Source: Chryseobacterium sp. JAH (GTDB taxonomy: Bacteria; Bacteroidota; Bacteroidia; Flavobacteriales; Weeksellaceae). From it: a DNA stretch of 64,000 nt. The DNA lies in the NCBI RefSeq assembly GCF_001507335.1, contig NZ_LMAH01000010.1:36896-100895 (forward strand), read 5' to 3'. The translations under genes were made by a program, and so were the position numbers. How positions within the stretch are numbered: position 1 is the stretch's first letter; each line of letters opens with the position of its first letter. Positions 7,389 to 17,966 of the stretch are shown in pieces. The notes under the pieces are model-generated. The model saw only the letters and a list, made by a program, of their open reading frames with translations. It made no database searches and was not told the DNA's origin.

Positions 7389-9626
7389 ATGGAAAATACA
7401 CTATCTGTCGGAAAACCAATCAGCCGTCTTGAAGGTCATTTAAAAGTAACCGGAAGTGCAAAATACGCCGGAGAATATCAGGCTGACGATTTACTGTACG
7501 GTTATGTAGTCAACAGTACAGTCACAAAAGGTAAAATCAAGTCAATCGATACTTCGGAAGTGAAAAAAATAGCCGGCGTGATTGAAGTTTTCACGCATGA
7601 AAACAAACCTTCAACGGCCTGGTTCGATTTTCAGTATGCCGATATGGATGCGCCTCCCGGAACTGTTTTTAAGCCACTTAAAGATAACGATATCAAATAC
7701 AACGGTCAGCCGATTGCGCTGGTGGTTGCAGATACTTTTGAACTGGCCAGATATGCAGCCACAAAACTCGACATCGTCTACGAGCAGGAAGATTTTGAAA
7801 CCGATTTAAAAACCAATCTCGAAAAATCCCGTGATCCTAAAAAAGGACTGGCTTCAATGCTCAAACCGCCACCTCCAAAACCGACCGGCGATTTTAATAA
7901 AGAATATGAAAATTCTTTTATCAAAACAGACAGTCATTTCAGTCACGGCACAGAGCACCACAATCCGATGGAGATGTATGCATCGACTGTTATTTATGAA
8001 GGGAAAGATAAATTAAAGATTTTTGATAAGACACAGGGAACGATCAATTCCCAGATGTACGTTGCAAATGTTTTCGGACTGAAAATGAAAAATGTTCAGG
8101 TAATTGCTCCTTTCGTGGGAGGCGGTTTCGGTTCGGGTCTTCGTCCTCAGCATCAGCTTTTTATGGCTGTGATGGCATCTTTGGCTTTAAAAAGAAACGT
8201 CCGCGTCACTTTGGATCGCGCACAGATGTACATGATCGGACACAGACCACCGACTCTGCAGCAGACAAAATTCGGAGCAGACAAAGATGGAAAAGTCAAT
8301 GCGATTTACCACAAAGCTACCGGCGAAACTTCAAGATTTGAAGATTATGTAGAGATCGTAGTCAACTGGGCAAACATGCTTTATCCCGCTGAAAATACTT
8401 TACTGGAACACGAAATTGTCCCGTTGGATGTTTACAGTCCTTTGGATATGAGAGCGCCAGGCGGAAGTACCGGAATGCACGCTATCGAGGTGACCATGGA
8501 TGAAATTGCTTATCAGTTAAATATAGATCCTGTGGAATTGAGACTGATCAATTACTCAGAAACCGACAAAAGCAGCGATAAAGAATTTTCGAGCAAGGAA
8601 CTGAGAAACTGCTATCTGCAGGGAGCCGAAAAATTTGGCTGGAACCAGAGAAATCCTGAACCGAGAAGCATGAAGCGTGGGAACAAATTGGTTGGATATG
8701 GTATGGCCACAGGAATGTGGGATGCCAACAGACTTTTAGGCCGAGCTGAAGCCATCATGACTCCCGACGGAAAGGTTGAAATTAAAAGTGCGGTGACCGA
8801 TATCGGAACAGGAACTTTAACCATTATGACTCAAATCGCAGCAGATGAACTTGGACTTCCAATTGAAGATATAACGTTCTCCCATGCAGACAGTAAAATG
8901 CCTTTCGCACCGATTCAGGGTGGATCTTTTACCACGGCAACAGTGGGTCCTGCAGTACAGAATGCCTGTCAGGCTCTGAATGAAAAACTATTTAAGCTCG
9001 CCAGAAAATTAAAAGATTCAGTTTTAAGGGATGCTAAATTTAAAGAGGTTCAGTTCAGAGATGGATGGATCAGTTTAAAGAATAATGCTGAAATTAAAAT
9101 CAGTATAAAAGATGTTTTGGCTTCAAATGAAGGAAAGTCAGTGAAAACAACCAATTCTGCGATGCCTAACCCACTGACGTACGGTAAAAAAGCTAGAGCA
9201 GTACACAGTGCTGTATTTGTGGAGGTGGAAGTGGATGAAGAATTAGGTATTATTGAAGTTAAAAGAGCTGTAACAGCTGTAGCAGCCGGAAAAATTATTA
9301 ATCCTAAAACAGCCGAAAGTCAGGTTTTGGGTGGAATGATCTGGGGAATCAGCAAAGCTTTGCATGAAGAAACGATTCTTGACCACCAGTTTGGAAAATA
9401 TATGAATCCAAACTTAGGTGAATATCATATTCCGGTGCATGCAGATATTCATGATCTTGAAGTATTGTTTGTGGAAGAGAATGATCAATTTGTGAATGAT
9501 CTCGGTGTAAAAGGAGTAGGGGAAATTGGTGGAGTAGGAATGCCTCCCGCGATTACCAATGCTATTTTTCACGCAACAGGAAAACGAATTTACGATTTAC
9601 CGATTCATTTTGACAGACTTCTGTAA
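7389..9626 (+). CDS. Aldehyde oxidoreductase molybdenum-binding subunit, PaoC/YagR-like
   Basis: The large catalytic subunit, which binds Moco and oxidises aldehydes or similar carbonyl substrates. I start at the ATG at 7389 (MENTLSVGKP, 745 residues), because an earlier in-frame ATG overlaps the FAD subunit and adds no conserved sequence. GGGFGSGLRPQHQ near residue 240 is a Moco-binding loop, and the catalytic base is expected at E712 in GVGEIGGVG. The family, together with the neighbouring PaoA- and PaoB-like subunits, indicates an aldehyde oxidoreductase with a cytosine-dinucleotide cofactor; the substrate is unknown. A shared terminator follows. Confidence 0.9.
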   Translation: MENTLSVGKPISRLEGHLKVTGSAKYAGEYQADDLLYGYVVNSTVTKGKIKSIDTSEVKKIAGVIEVFTHENKPSTAWFDFQYADMDAPPGTVFKPLKDNDIKYNGQPIALVVADTFELARYAATKLDIVYEQEDFETDLKTNLEKSRDPKKGLASMLKPPPPKPTGDFNKEYENSFIKTDSHFSHGTEHHNPMEMYASTVIYEGKDKLKIFDKTQGTINSQMYVANVFGLKMKNVQVIAPFVGGGFGSGLRPQHQLFMAVMASLALKRNVRVTLDRAQMYMIGHRPPTLQQTKFGADKDGKVNAIYHKATGETSRFEDYVEIVVNWANMLYPAENTLLEHEIVPLDVYSPLDMRAPGGSTGMHAIEVTMDEIAYQLNIDPVELRLINYSETDKSSDKEFSSKELRNCYLQGAEKFGWNQRNPEPRSMKRGNKLVGYGMATGMWDANRLLGRAEAIMTPDGKVEIKSAVTDIGTGTLTIMTQIAADELGLPIEDITFSHADSKMPFAPIQGGSFTTATVGPAVQNACQALNEKLFKLARKLKDSVLRDAKFKEVQFRDGWISLKNNAEIKISIKDVLASNEGKSVKTTNSAMPNPLTYGKKARAVHSAVFVEVEVDEELGIIEVKRAVTAVAAGKIINPKTAESQVLGGMIWGISKALHEETILDHQFGKYMNPNLGEYHIPVHADIHDLEVLFVEENDQFVNDLGVKGVGEIGGVGMPPAITNAIFHATGKRIYDLPIHFDRLL

Positions 9627-9650
9627 ATCAATTTTATATAAAAAAAACTC

Positions 9651-9678
9651 AATCCCACTGCAAGCGGTGGGATTTTTT
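9651..9678. terminator. Bidirectional terminator between converging genes
   Basis: An 8-bp stem (AATCCCAC at 9651-9658 with GTGGGATT at 9667-9674) has a T run on the right for the plus strand and an A run at 9640-9647 that acts as a T run for the minus strand. The stop codon of the minus-strand cysteine desulfurase lies inside it. Confidence 0.88.
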
Positions 9679-10816
9679 ATGCTGTTAAATGATGAACCAG
9701 TTCAGTTACTTTTTTAATGGTAAAATCGATTTCCTCTAAAGTTGTAAATCGTCCTAAACTGAAACGGATTGAGCTTAAAGCATCTTCATCCGATAATCCA
9801 AGTGCTTTCAAAACATGTGATGGCTTCGAGGTGACCGATGAACAGGCCGATCCGCTGGAAACTGAAATATTTCCCAGTGCGATAATCAACTGCTCAGACC
9901 ACACGCCCGGAAAACAAATGTTTGTCGTATTGTAGATTCGATTTTTTACCGAACCATTCACAAATGTTCCATCAATTTTTAATAATTCTGTTTCAAGGTA
10001 ATCACGAAGCTTACCTATTCTGGTTTCGTCATTCTGCATTTCAGATTTTGCAATTTCGCAGGCTTTTCCAAGACCGATAATTCCAGGCACATTTAAAGTC
10101 CCGCTTCTCAGATTTCTCTGCTGTCCACCACCGTGAATCTGTCCGGAAAGTTTAATTCTTGATTTATTTGAAACGTAAAGTGCACCAATTCCCTTGGGAC
10201 CGTAAAATTTATGTGCTGAAAGGGTCAACATGTCTATTCCTAAATCTTCGGCATTGATAGCTATTTTCCCAATGGCCTGTGTCGTGTCACAAAGTAATAA
10301 AGCACCGTTTGCATGCGCCACTTCTGAAATTGCTTTGATATCATGAACCGTTCCTGTTTCATTATTAGACATCATCACAATCACAAGTAGCGTTTCTTCA
10401 GTAACGGAATCTTTAAGATTCTCAACGTTGATAGTTCCATCAGATTTAACGCCACTATAATCCACTTCAAATCCTTGATTTTCTATATATTTACAGGTGT
10501 CCAGAACAGCCTTATGCTCTGTTGTAAAAGTGATGATTTTCTTTTTTGATGATGCGGCAGCAAGCCCTTTGATGGCTAAATTTAAAGCTTCAGTTGCGCC
10601 CGACGTGACAATAATTTCATTTTCCTGTGCACCGATTAGATCTGCAATTTGAAAGATTGCATTTTCAACTGAATCTTTGACGACAAGACCGTCCAGATGT
10701 GAGCTGTTGCCATTTGCATAAAATTCTGTAAAATAAGGGAGCATTGTTTTCAATACATTATGATCTATTTTCGTAGTTGCATTATTATCCAAATAGATCT
10801 TATACTCGTTTGTCAT
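9677..10816 (-). CDS. Cysteine desulfurase, NifS/IscS family
   Basis: A PLP enzyme that takes sulfur from cysteine and forms a protein persulfide. The 379-residue protein has the PLP lysine K203 in SAHKFYGPKG and the catalytic C325 in SSGSACSS. The short SSGSAC loop places it with the NifS/IscS group rather than SufS. It lies tail to tail with the Mo enzyme genes, so it may supply sulfur to the MoeB rhodanese domain or the terminal sulfido ligand of the Mo centre. That link is inferred from position only; an Fe-S or tRNA-thiolation role is possible. I see no iscU or other Fe-S assembly gene nearby. Confidence 0.88.
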   Translation of the reverse strand: MTNEYKIYLDNNATTKIDHNVLKTMLPYFTEFYANGNSSHLDGLVVKDSVENAIFQIADLIGAQENEIIVTSGATEALNLAIKGLAAASSKKKIITFTTEHKAVLDTCKYIENQGFEVDYSGVKSDGTINVENLKDSVTEETLLVIVMMSNNETGTVHDIKAISEVAHANGALLLCDTTQAIGKIAINAEDLGIDMLTLSAHKFYGPKGIGALYVSNKSRIKLSGQIHGGGQQRNLRSGTLNVPGIIGLGKACEIAKSEMQNDETRIGKLRDYLETELLKIDGTFVNGSVKNRIYNTTNICFPGVWSEQLIIALGNISVSSGSACSSVTSKPSHVLKALGLSDEDALSSIRFSLGRFTTLEEIDFTIKKVTELVHHLTA

Positions 10817-11003
10817 AAATCAAAATATTTTCTTTGATTTTTTCAAAAAACTGTTTGATTAGATTAAAACAGGACCAAAGTCAACCTATTGAAATCATTT
10901 CAAATTTTTCTCGCTTCGTTCAAAAATAAGATATATAAATATATAGATTTTAATTATAAACTACTTGCACTAAAGTAATATCAAAATCCAATTATTTACT
11001 ATT

Positions 11004-12236
11004 TTATAATCGATCTATGCGATAAAGCCTACCGCTATCGGTAATAGCATATAATGCCTCATCCAATCCTTGGGTAATGTCTCTAAATCGTTGATTTTCG
11101 CCTGACAGCAATCGCTCTTCACCTATTACGCGATTATTGCTAATTACTAATCGGGCAATGTGTGTTCCACTTAATGCACCTACGAAAAGATTGTTTTGCC
11201 ATTCAGGAATACGACTTCCGCTGTAAAAAGTCATTCCACTTGGCGAAATTACAGGATCCCAATAATATACCGGCTGTTCCATACCATTTTGTTGCTGAAT
11301 TCCAGAACCGATTGCCTGCCCTCCGTACTCAATTCCATAGGTAATAATGGGCCACCCATAGTTTGCTCCTGCTTGCACACGGTTGATTTCATCGCCACCA
11401 CGAGGACCGTGTTCACTTTGCCAAAGTTCTCCTGTCAAAGGATGTAACGCCATTCCCTGAGGATTTCTATGACCTATACTATAGAGCTCCGGCAAAGCAC
11501 CTGATTGCGTGAAGATTGGATTACCAGGCGCCGGCGTCCCATTTGTCGTAATGCGAATAATTTTGCCGAGAGCCGCAGTTACTGTTTGAGCCAACGGACG
11601 TGTCGCCAGATTTGATCGTTCCCCTGTACTGACTAGTAAATTTCCAGTTTTATCAAACAGAATCCTTCCTCCATAATGAGCTGTACTGTTTGCTGAAGGA
11701 TTTGCTCTGTAGATCACTGTGGCATTTTCTATTGAAGTTTCATTATTAGAAAGCCTTCCCTTTGCTACGGAAGTCAACGTTCCTCCTGCAACATTTTCAG
11801 AGAAAACCCAGTAGATCATTCTATTCGATGAAAATTGGGGATCGATACAAAGACCCAACAATCCACCTTGCCCCGATGAATTAACAGAAGGAATGCCTGT
11901 GATGGCACCACTTACGATACCAGTTAAAGTAACGATGCGCATAGTTCCTGCCTTCTCTGTGACGAGCAAACGTCCGTCTGGAAGGTTTGTGATTCCCCAG
12001 GGCGAATTCAGGGCAGATGTTATGACTGTCCGCTGATAAGGTGTGGTAGTGCTTATTGCATTTGCCCTGGTTTGTCCAGGAAAAGCTGGCGTATAATTGG
12101 TATTGGCCGGATTAGTTTCGACTGATGTACCAGTTGATGGATTTTCAGAAGCTGGAGTTTCTGTATTATCATCAGATTTACAAGATAATGTAAACAGGAT
12201 ACCTGAAAGTAATATTATTTGGATTTTAGACTTCAT
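11004..12236 (-). CDS. Lipoprotein PQQ-dependent sugar dehydrogenase
   Basis: A 410-residue beta-propeller protein of the glucose/sorbosone dehydrogenase family (soluble GdhB/YliI type). The N-terminus is a lipoprotein signal with lipobox LSCKSDD, so it should be anchored in the outer membrane. A low-complexity Thr/Asn/Ser linker follows. Conserved family segments include GHRNPQGMALHP, SEHGPRGGDE and GWPIITYG. It would oxidise sugars with PQQ; no PQQ synthesis genes are in the window, so PQQ would be scavenged or made elsewhere. About 190 bp of gene-free DNA lies between its stop and the cysteine desulfurase start, and a 359-bp gap lies upstream. Confidence 0.85.
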   Translation of the reverse strand: MKSKIQIILLSGILFTLSCKSDDNTETPASENPSTGTSVETNPANTNYTPAFPGQTRANAISTTTPYQRTVITSALNSPWGITNLPDGRLLVTEKAGTMRIVTLTGIVSGAITGIPSVNSSGQGGLLGLCIDPQFSSNRMIYWVFSENVAGGTLTSVAKGRLSNNETSIENATVIYRANPSANSTAHYGGRILFDKTGNLLVSTGERSNLATRPLAQTVTAALGKIIRITTNGTPAPGNPIFTQSGALPELYSIGHRNPQGMALHPLTGELWQSEHGPRGGDEINRVQAGANYGWPIITYGIEYGGQAIGSGIQQQNGMEQPVYYWDPVISPSGMTFYSGSRIPEWQNNLFVGALSGTHIARLVISNNRVIGEERLLSGENQRFRDITQGLDEALYAITDSGRLYRIDRL

Positions 12237-12595
12237 TCAGAAAAATTTTAATGATTTACAAAACCTGTAGTTCACGAGGTTTTTTATAGCTTTCATTGTG
12301 CTGAAATTTTTAGGATGAAAAACCAGATCTGTTTATTTTTCATCCTAAAATTCTTAATTTTCAAAACTTTTTATTACACTGGTGTCAATGTAATCTTTAC
12401 AAATAATAGTAATGACCGTTCAGAAAGATTGATAATTGGTTAGCAGCTTCAATTTAATTCTAACTAAAGCTAGTAATTCATTACTTGTTATATTTGTTTA
12501 GTCTACCAGTCTTATAGCTAATAAAAGAATTCAGTTATGAGCAGCTCGAATATCAGAATTATATTAACTATTAAAAAAAAACTGTTAGTTTTCAA
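12237..12595. other. Gene-free interval with a weak minus-strand terminator
   Basis: No ORF with a protein-like product is visible. At 12578-12592 a 6-bp stem with a 3-base loop is followed, on the minus strand, by a T run (A run at 12573-12580). This can terminate the Mo enzyme operon that ends at 12596. The rest presumably holds the promoter of the sugar dehydrogenase gene, but I could not pick out a clear -7 box. Confidence 0.5.
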
Positions 12596-14773
12596 CTATA
12601 GGCTGTCCAAACCGAATGGAAGCTTTCTTATTCTCGTTCCTGTAAGGTCATAGACTGCGTTAGCCAGGGCAGGAGCAAATGGTGGTAGAGCTGGCTCACC
12701 GACACCTCCTGCGTCTTCGTCATTTTCAATTATATGAACTTCGATTTTTGGCATGTCCATAATGCGTGGCAGGTTGTATGCATAGAAGTTTTTTTGGTTG
12801 ACCTCACCATCTGTAAATGTGAGCTCATGCATTGTAGCAGCGCCTAATCCCATTATAATGCTGCCTTCTATTTGTCCATGTATAATATCAGGATTAACAA
12901 ACCAGCCACAATCCATCACTGCCCAGATTTTGTCGATCACAATTTTTCCCCCGCCGTTTCTTGAGACTTTGATTACCTGTCCTACGGTAGAACTAAAACA
13001 TTCGGTAATTGCAACGCCATAACCCTTTTCTCTCCCCCGTGATTTCCATCCAGAAACCTCTTCGAGCTTATCTATCAGTTTTTGTAAACGATCTTCTTGC
13101 AGATGCATTCTTCTGAAATCCATAGAATCAATCTTAGCTTTAACAGCTAACTCATCGATGAAACTTTCGTAAGCAAAACCATTTGTTGATGCATATACTG
13201 ATCTCCACCAGTGAACAGGGACTGGCGCTTCAAATGGCACATCATTAATAGCTATATTTTTGATGGCTTCATAATAAGGCTGCAAAAATCCTTCACTAGC
13301 ACTTCCATTTGCTTTAGTTTTATCTTCACTGCTTCCCGCAAAGTGAGAAATGTTCTGTCCACATAATCTTACTCTTAAAGCTTCAATCTTCCCGTTTTTA
13401 ACTACACCCTCGCACCTGTAGGTAATTCCGGGACGGAATAGACCTCCGGTCGTTTCATCTTCCCGGGTCCAAACTACCTGCACAGGCTTTCCTATTTGTT
13501 TTGAAATGATTGCAGCTTCGTAAGGATAATCTGCACTGGCTTTTCTACCAAATCCACCGCCAAGAAAAGTCATATTTACTTTTATATTTTGCCACGGGAT
13601 CTTAAATTCCTGAGCGATGGCATCCTGAATGAGTTCAGGCGCTTGTACCGGACCCCATATTTCAACAGAATCCCCTTTCCAATGAGCAATACAGTTGAGG
13701 GGCTCCATCGCATAATGAACTTGATAAGGTGTTTCATATATGACATCTAACTTATCATTGTTATCTGACAAAATAGATTTCACATTACCCTGCGTTTTGT
13801 GGGTGAGGCCTTCTTGTGAAGCTAAAAGATTTCTCTGTTCTTTTAATACTTCTGTACTGTTGATATGTTTAAATTGAGATTCGTCCCATTCCACCTTAAG
13901 ATGTTTCCTTCCCTGTAATGCAGACCAGGTAGAATCGGCTACTACTGCAACTCCCTCTCGCCAAACATTATGTACTTTCGCACGAATTTTAAAAACTTCT
14001 TTTACACCTTTTATCTTTAAAGTCTCGGTATCGTCGAAGGATTTAACAGTTCCCATAATCTTCGGATTACGTTCTACGGAGGCAAATAACATTCCCGGTA
14101 TTCTTTTGTCCAAACCAAAAATTGCACTTCCATTGGTTTTCAGCGGTGTGTCACGTCTCTTTAAAGGCTTTCGGATCAGTTTATATTCTGAGACCGGCTT
14201 CAGTTGAATATTTTTGGGAGCTTCCAATTTAGAGGCGCTCTCAACAAGTTGACCGTAAGTCAGTTTTTTACCACTTGATTTATGTATTACACATCCCGAT
14301 TGGGCGTAGCAGGCAGAAGTATCGACATTCCACTGATTGGCAGCTGCTTGAATAAGCATCATTCTGGCTGCTGCTCCCAGATTTAAAAGTCTTTTATAAC
14401 CTCCGCGGATGGTAGAACTACCGCCGGTTATCTGTCCACCATATTTAGTACGGTCTCCTGGTGCAAATTCAACATTAATATCTTTAAGATCAACTTCTAG
14501 TTCTTCTGCAATGATTTGTGGAACGGATTGAAATGATCCCTGACCCATCTCTGCTCGGTGATCAAATAAAGTAATTTGACCGTCTTTATTAATGTGAATC
14601 CACGCATTCATAGGAATGTCGTTTACTGGTAAGGATTCTTTAGTATCTAAAATTTTGACAACACTTGCACTTGCAGGAAAAAAATAACCCAAGCATAGCG
14701 CCCCCGCTCCCAGACCCGCCACAGATAGGAACTTTCTGCGCGATAAATTGTTAATTTCTGTATTTTTAGACAT
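12596..14773 (-). CDS. Tat-exported molybdenum hydroxylase large subunit, isoquinoline 1-oxidoreductase beta (IorB)-like
   Basis: The catalytic Mo subunit of the IorB type, 725 residues. The N-terminus has a twin-arginine signal (SRRKFLSVAG) ending in PASA near residue 36, so it is folded with its cofactor and exported. GGGFGRKASADYP near residue 407 is a Moco loop, and the catalytic glutamate is expected in the C-terminal GGVGEPALPP. Members hydroxylate N-heterocycles or oxidise aldehydes and often pass electrons to cytochromes. The dihaem cytochrome and the [2Fe-2S] subunit are encoded directly upstream on the same strand, giving a three-gene operon. The substrate is unknown. Confidence 0.86.
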   Translation of the reverse strand: MSKNTEINNLSRRKFLSVAGLGAGALCLGYFFPASASVVKILDTKESLPVNDIPMNAWIHINKDGQITLFDHRAEMGQGSFQSVPQIIAEELEVDLKDINVEFAPGDRTKYGGQITGGSSTIRGGYKRLLNLGAAARMMLIQAAANQWNVDTSACYAQSGCVIHKSSGKKLTYGQLVESASKLEAPKNIQLKPVSEYKLIRKPLKRRDTPLKTNGSAIFGLDKRIPGMLFASVERNPKIMGTVKSFDDTETLKIKGVKEVFKIRAKVHNVWREGVAVVADSTWSALQGRKHLKVEWDESQFKHINSTEVLKEQRNLLASQEGLTHKTQGNVKSILSDNNDKLDVIYETPYQVHYAMEPLNCIAHWKGDSVEIWGPVQAPELIQDAIAQEFKIPWQNIKVNMTFLGGGFGRKASADYPYEAAIISKQIGKPVQVVWTREDETTGGLFRPGITYRCEGVVKNGKIEALRVRLCGQNISHFAGSSEDKTKANGSASEGFLQPYYEAIKNIAINDVPFEAPVPVHWWRSVYASTNGFAYESFIDELAVKAKIDSMDFRRMHLQEDRLQKLIDKLEEVSGWKSRGREKGYGVAITECFSSTVGQVIKVSRNGGGKIVIDKIWAVMDCGWFVNPDIIHGQIEGSIIMGLGAATMHELTFTDGEVNQKNFYAYNLPRIMDMPKIEVHIIENDEDAGGVGEPALPPFAPALANAVYDLTGTRIRKLPFGLDSL

Positions 14774-14805
14774 AATTTGATTCGGTTTTTTGATTGAATT
14801 GATGT

Positions 14806-15429
14806 TTAAGGGTTTGGAGCGTATGCGCCTGTTTTAAGCCAGGTTATCCAAGCTTCTTTAAATTCTGCATGGCTCATTGGTGGCTTTGTTCTTCCTTCAC
14901 CCATATCCCAACCTTTAAGAACAAGTCCATCATCAGCGTGTTCGATCAATTTTTTTATATCTTTATTACCGTTCTTCTTAGGGTCAATTAGTTGTTTTGC
15001 CAATTGATGCGGGGTTCTTCCTTGAAAAACCATTTTCATATTGGCAGGAGGTAAATGCCAGTTTTTGTGTCCTGGTGGAGTATGTACTCCCTCAGAGTTA
15101 TTTGGTTGATGACAATTGGTACACTTCATTGCATACAAACCTTTTCCATCAATTCCTCTTTTTGGAAGCATCCCATGAAGGTGACTGTCGTCGCCCTGTA
15201 ATGGAATATCGCCTGAAGGATGGCAATTCATACAGCGTGGGCTCATCAATACTGAATATACTTTCTTAAAGGCTTTAAGAGAGGCGACGCTGTCTTTTGC
15301 AGCGTGGTTGTATTCAACTTTTACAGTACTTATTGGCATATGAGTCTTATCCCTCGCAAAAAAGAGAGATAATCCCACGACTAAAGTAATGCACGAATAT
15401 TTTATTAAGTTTAGTTTGTTTGACATCAT
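14806..15429 (-). CDS. Dihaem c-type cytochrome of the IorAB-like enzyme
   Basis: A 207-residue protein with an N-terminal hydrophobic anchor (about residues 9-24) and two haem-binding motifs, CMNCH at 66-70 and CTNCH at 103-107. It should lie on the outer face of the inner membrane or in the periplasm and carry electrons away from the exported Mo enzyme. It sits between the genes for the Mo subunit (32-bp gap) and the [2Fe-2S] subunit (33-bp gap), which supports one electron transfer chain. I do not recognise the C-terminal part beyond its being unlike a standard class I cytochrome c. Confidence 0.8.
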   Translation of the reverse strand: MMSNKLNLIKYSCITLVVGLSLFFARDKTHMPISTVKVEYNHAAKDSVASLKAFKKVYSVLMSPRCMNCHPSGDIPLQGDDSHLHGMLPKRGIDGKGLYAMKCTNCHQPNNSEGVHTPPGHKNWHLPPANMKMVFQGRTPHQLAKQLIDPKKNGNKDIKKLIEHADDGLVLKGWDMGEGRTKPPMSHAEFKEAWITWLKTGAYAPNP

Positions 15430-15462
15430 TTCTACTATTTTATCAGACTGGGGTACTGCACG

Positions 15463-15933
15463 TTATTTATTATTTTTTCCGTTTTTGATATCTGCAGCCA
15501 AATGAATTGCTTTGCGAATACGGCTGTATGTTCCGCATCTACAGATATTTCCGGCCATCGCGTTATCTATATCAATATCGGTGGGATTGGGGTTTTCCCT
15601 AAGTAGCACCACTGCAGACATTATCTGTCCCGAATGGCAGTAACCACATTGTGGTACGTCTTCTGAAATCCAGGCCTGCTGAACAGGATGATCATTATTT
15701 TTTGAAAGTCCCTCAATAGTAGTAATATTTTTACCATTTGCCCTGCTTAGTTTTGTAACACAAGATCTAACCGCTTCGCCATCAAGGTGAACAGTACAGG
15801 CGCCACATTGTGCTACGCCACAACCGAATTTAGTTCCTGTTAATCCGACAACATCTCGTAAGAACCATAATAATGGCATATTTTCATCAACATCGTGCTG
15901 ATGCTTTTTATTATTTATTGTTAATGAGATCAT
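15463..15933 (-). CDS. [2Fe-2S] subunit, isoquinoline 1-oxidoreductase alpha (IorA)-like
   Basis: A 156-residue protein with two [2Fe-2S] sites: CGVAQCGAC plus a downstream SCVT cysteine, then CGYCHSGQ and [18 protein letters not shown] with histidine and CRCGTYSRI are typical of the IorA branch that works with a two-domain IorB, without an FAD subunit. It has no Tat signal of its own and probably travels with the Tat-signalled large subunit. It is the first gene of the three-gene operon. Confidence 0.9.
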   Translation of the reverse strand: MISLTINNKKHQHDVDENMPLLWFLRDVVGLTGTKFGCGVAQCGACTVHLDGEAVRSCVTKLSRANGKNITTIEGLSKNNDHPVQQAWISEDVPQCGYCHSGQIMSAVVLLRENPNPTDIDIDNAMAGNICRCGTYSRIRKAIHLAADIKNGKNNK

Positions 15934-16192
15934 ATATTTTTTTCTTGATATTACTTATCCAAATATAGTATATCGTTTGTCATTTTGTTAACGATTATCA
16001 AACTATTTATTAAGAATTTCAAATATCGCTTTGCTTAATTATAAAAAAAACAGTAAAAAGTTGTATTGCTTATTGATGGACGAGTTGATTTGTGAAACGC
16101 AGCCAATCACTAGCCAAAGACTATTTTGTAATGAGGTGATAATAAAAATCAGTGAAATAAAGGTGAAAAATACTTACCTTCACAATAGTTTA
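15934..16192. other. Gene-free interval upstream of the IorA gene
   Basis: Apart from the -7 box at 15960-15967 this AT-rich stretch shows no convincing gene. A short plus-strand ORF crosses into the end of the cupin gene and has no protein-like features. Confidence 0.4.
15960..15967 (-). promoter_or_regulatory. Predicted -7 promoter box of the IorA-cytochrome-IorB operon
   Basis: On the minus strand this reads TATATTTG, an exact match to the Bacteroidota consensus TAnnTTTG, 26 bp before the IorA start codon. The -33 element is not convincing. Confidence 0.55.
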
Positions 16193-16621
16193 TTATTCTT
16201 TGACTTGATCATTAGCCTCAGCGAAAACTTCATCTGTGACAGTTTCCAACCAAAAATTTTCATTGTTCGTCAGATTACAGGTGATAGCCAAATGTGAAAA
16301 CCAATGTGTTGAAGTTGCACCGTGCCAATGTTCGACATCTTGTGCAATTTCGACAACATCTCCTGATTTTAATTTTCTGGCCGGTTTTCCTCTTTCCTGA
16401 TAAATGCCTTGACCTCCAACTGCAATTAAAATCTGACCGCCAGTATGTTTATGCCAATTATTTCTGCAACCGGGTTCAAAGGTCACATTTGAAATGGGAA
16501 CATTTAGATCCTTTTTGCTGGTGAGATTGGCAAGATAAGAAATACCTGTAAAATATTGTGCAAATCCAGTATTTTCTTCCCCTGTTGGAAAATCACTTAT
16601 TTTTGGAATTTTTGTATTCAT
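16193..16621 (-). CDS. Cytoplasmic cupin-domain protein
   Basis: A 142-residue single-domain cupin. The first motif is seen in CRNNWHKHTGGQILIAVGG, with histidines likely to bind a metal, and the second in DVEHWHGATSTHW. This pattern is that of the small cupins related to bacterial hydroxynitrile lyases; the reaction here is unknown. It has no signal peptide. A clear paralogue with a lipoprotein signal lies in the same minus-strand gene row at 19989-20486. It is the last gene of the aldo/keto reductase gene set. Confidence 0.78.
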   Translation of the reverse strand: MNTKIPKISDFPTGEENTGFAQYFTGISYLANLTSKKDLNVPISNVTFEPGCRNNWHKHTGGQILIAVGGQGIYQERGKPARKLKSGDVVEIAQDVEHWHGATSTHWFSHLAITCNLTNNENFWLETVTDEVFAEANDQVKE

Positions 16622-16647
16622 TTTTCTTTATTTAAAATTTTAATAAT

Positions 16648-16734
16648 TTAAGCGACTTCTCGAAATATCTGCTGCAACACTGCATTAAAGTCAGATGCAC
16701 TCGTTGGATCATTATTGAGAATGCTATATGGAAA
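16648..16734 (-). pseudogene. Possible C-terminal gene remnant
   Basis: In the 312-bp gap 16622-16933 a 28-codon open stretch on the minus strand, ending in TAA, reads like a protein C-terminus (NNDPTSASDFNAVLQQIF). A stop lies directly before it and no start fits. It may be the tail of a decayed gene. The rest of the gap holds nothing I can name. Confidence 0.3.
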
Positions 16735-16933
16735 TTAACTGGCTGTCAAAATTCTAACTTCTTCTTCTATCATCATTATCGTCTACGATAAAAACCAGAT
16801 TTTAAGAGCATTTGTGTTTCAATTTATTCATTACTCTTAGTTCTACAATGGCATATTATGCACAAAAAAACATAACGACAATAACGTTGCAAAGGTGTTA
16901 TTACTGTTTTGCAATTTTATATAACTCGATTGA

Positions 16934-17929
<996 letters not shown>

Positions 17930-17966
17930 TTATTAATTCATTAATTTTTTAGTAAAAAAAGTGTTT

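Noticed and set aside
12256..12284. Short hairpin before the sugar dehydrogenase gene
   Set aside because: The stem is only about seven A/T-rich pairs and lies upstream of the gene's start, so it is not a convincing terminator.
16031..16297. 88-codon plus-strand ORF between the IorA and cupin genes
   Set aside because: It runs into the end of the cupin gene on the other strand, with no domain or ribosome site.
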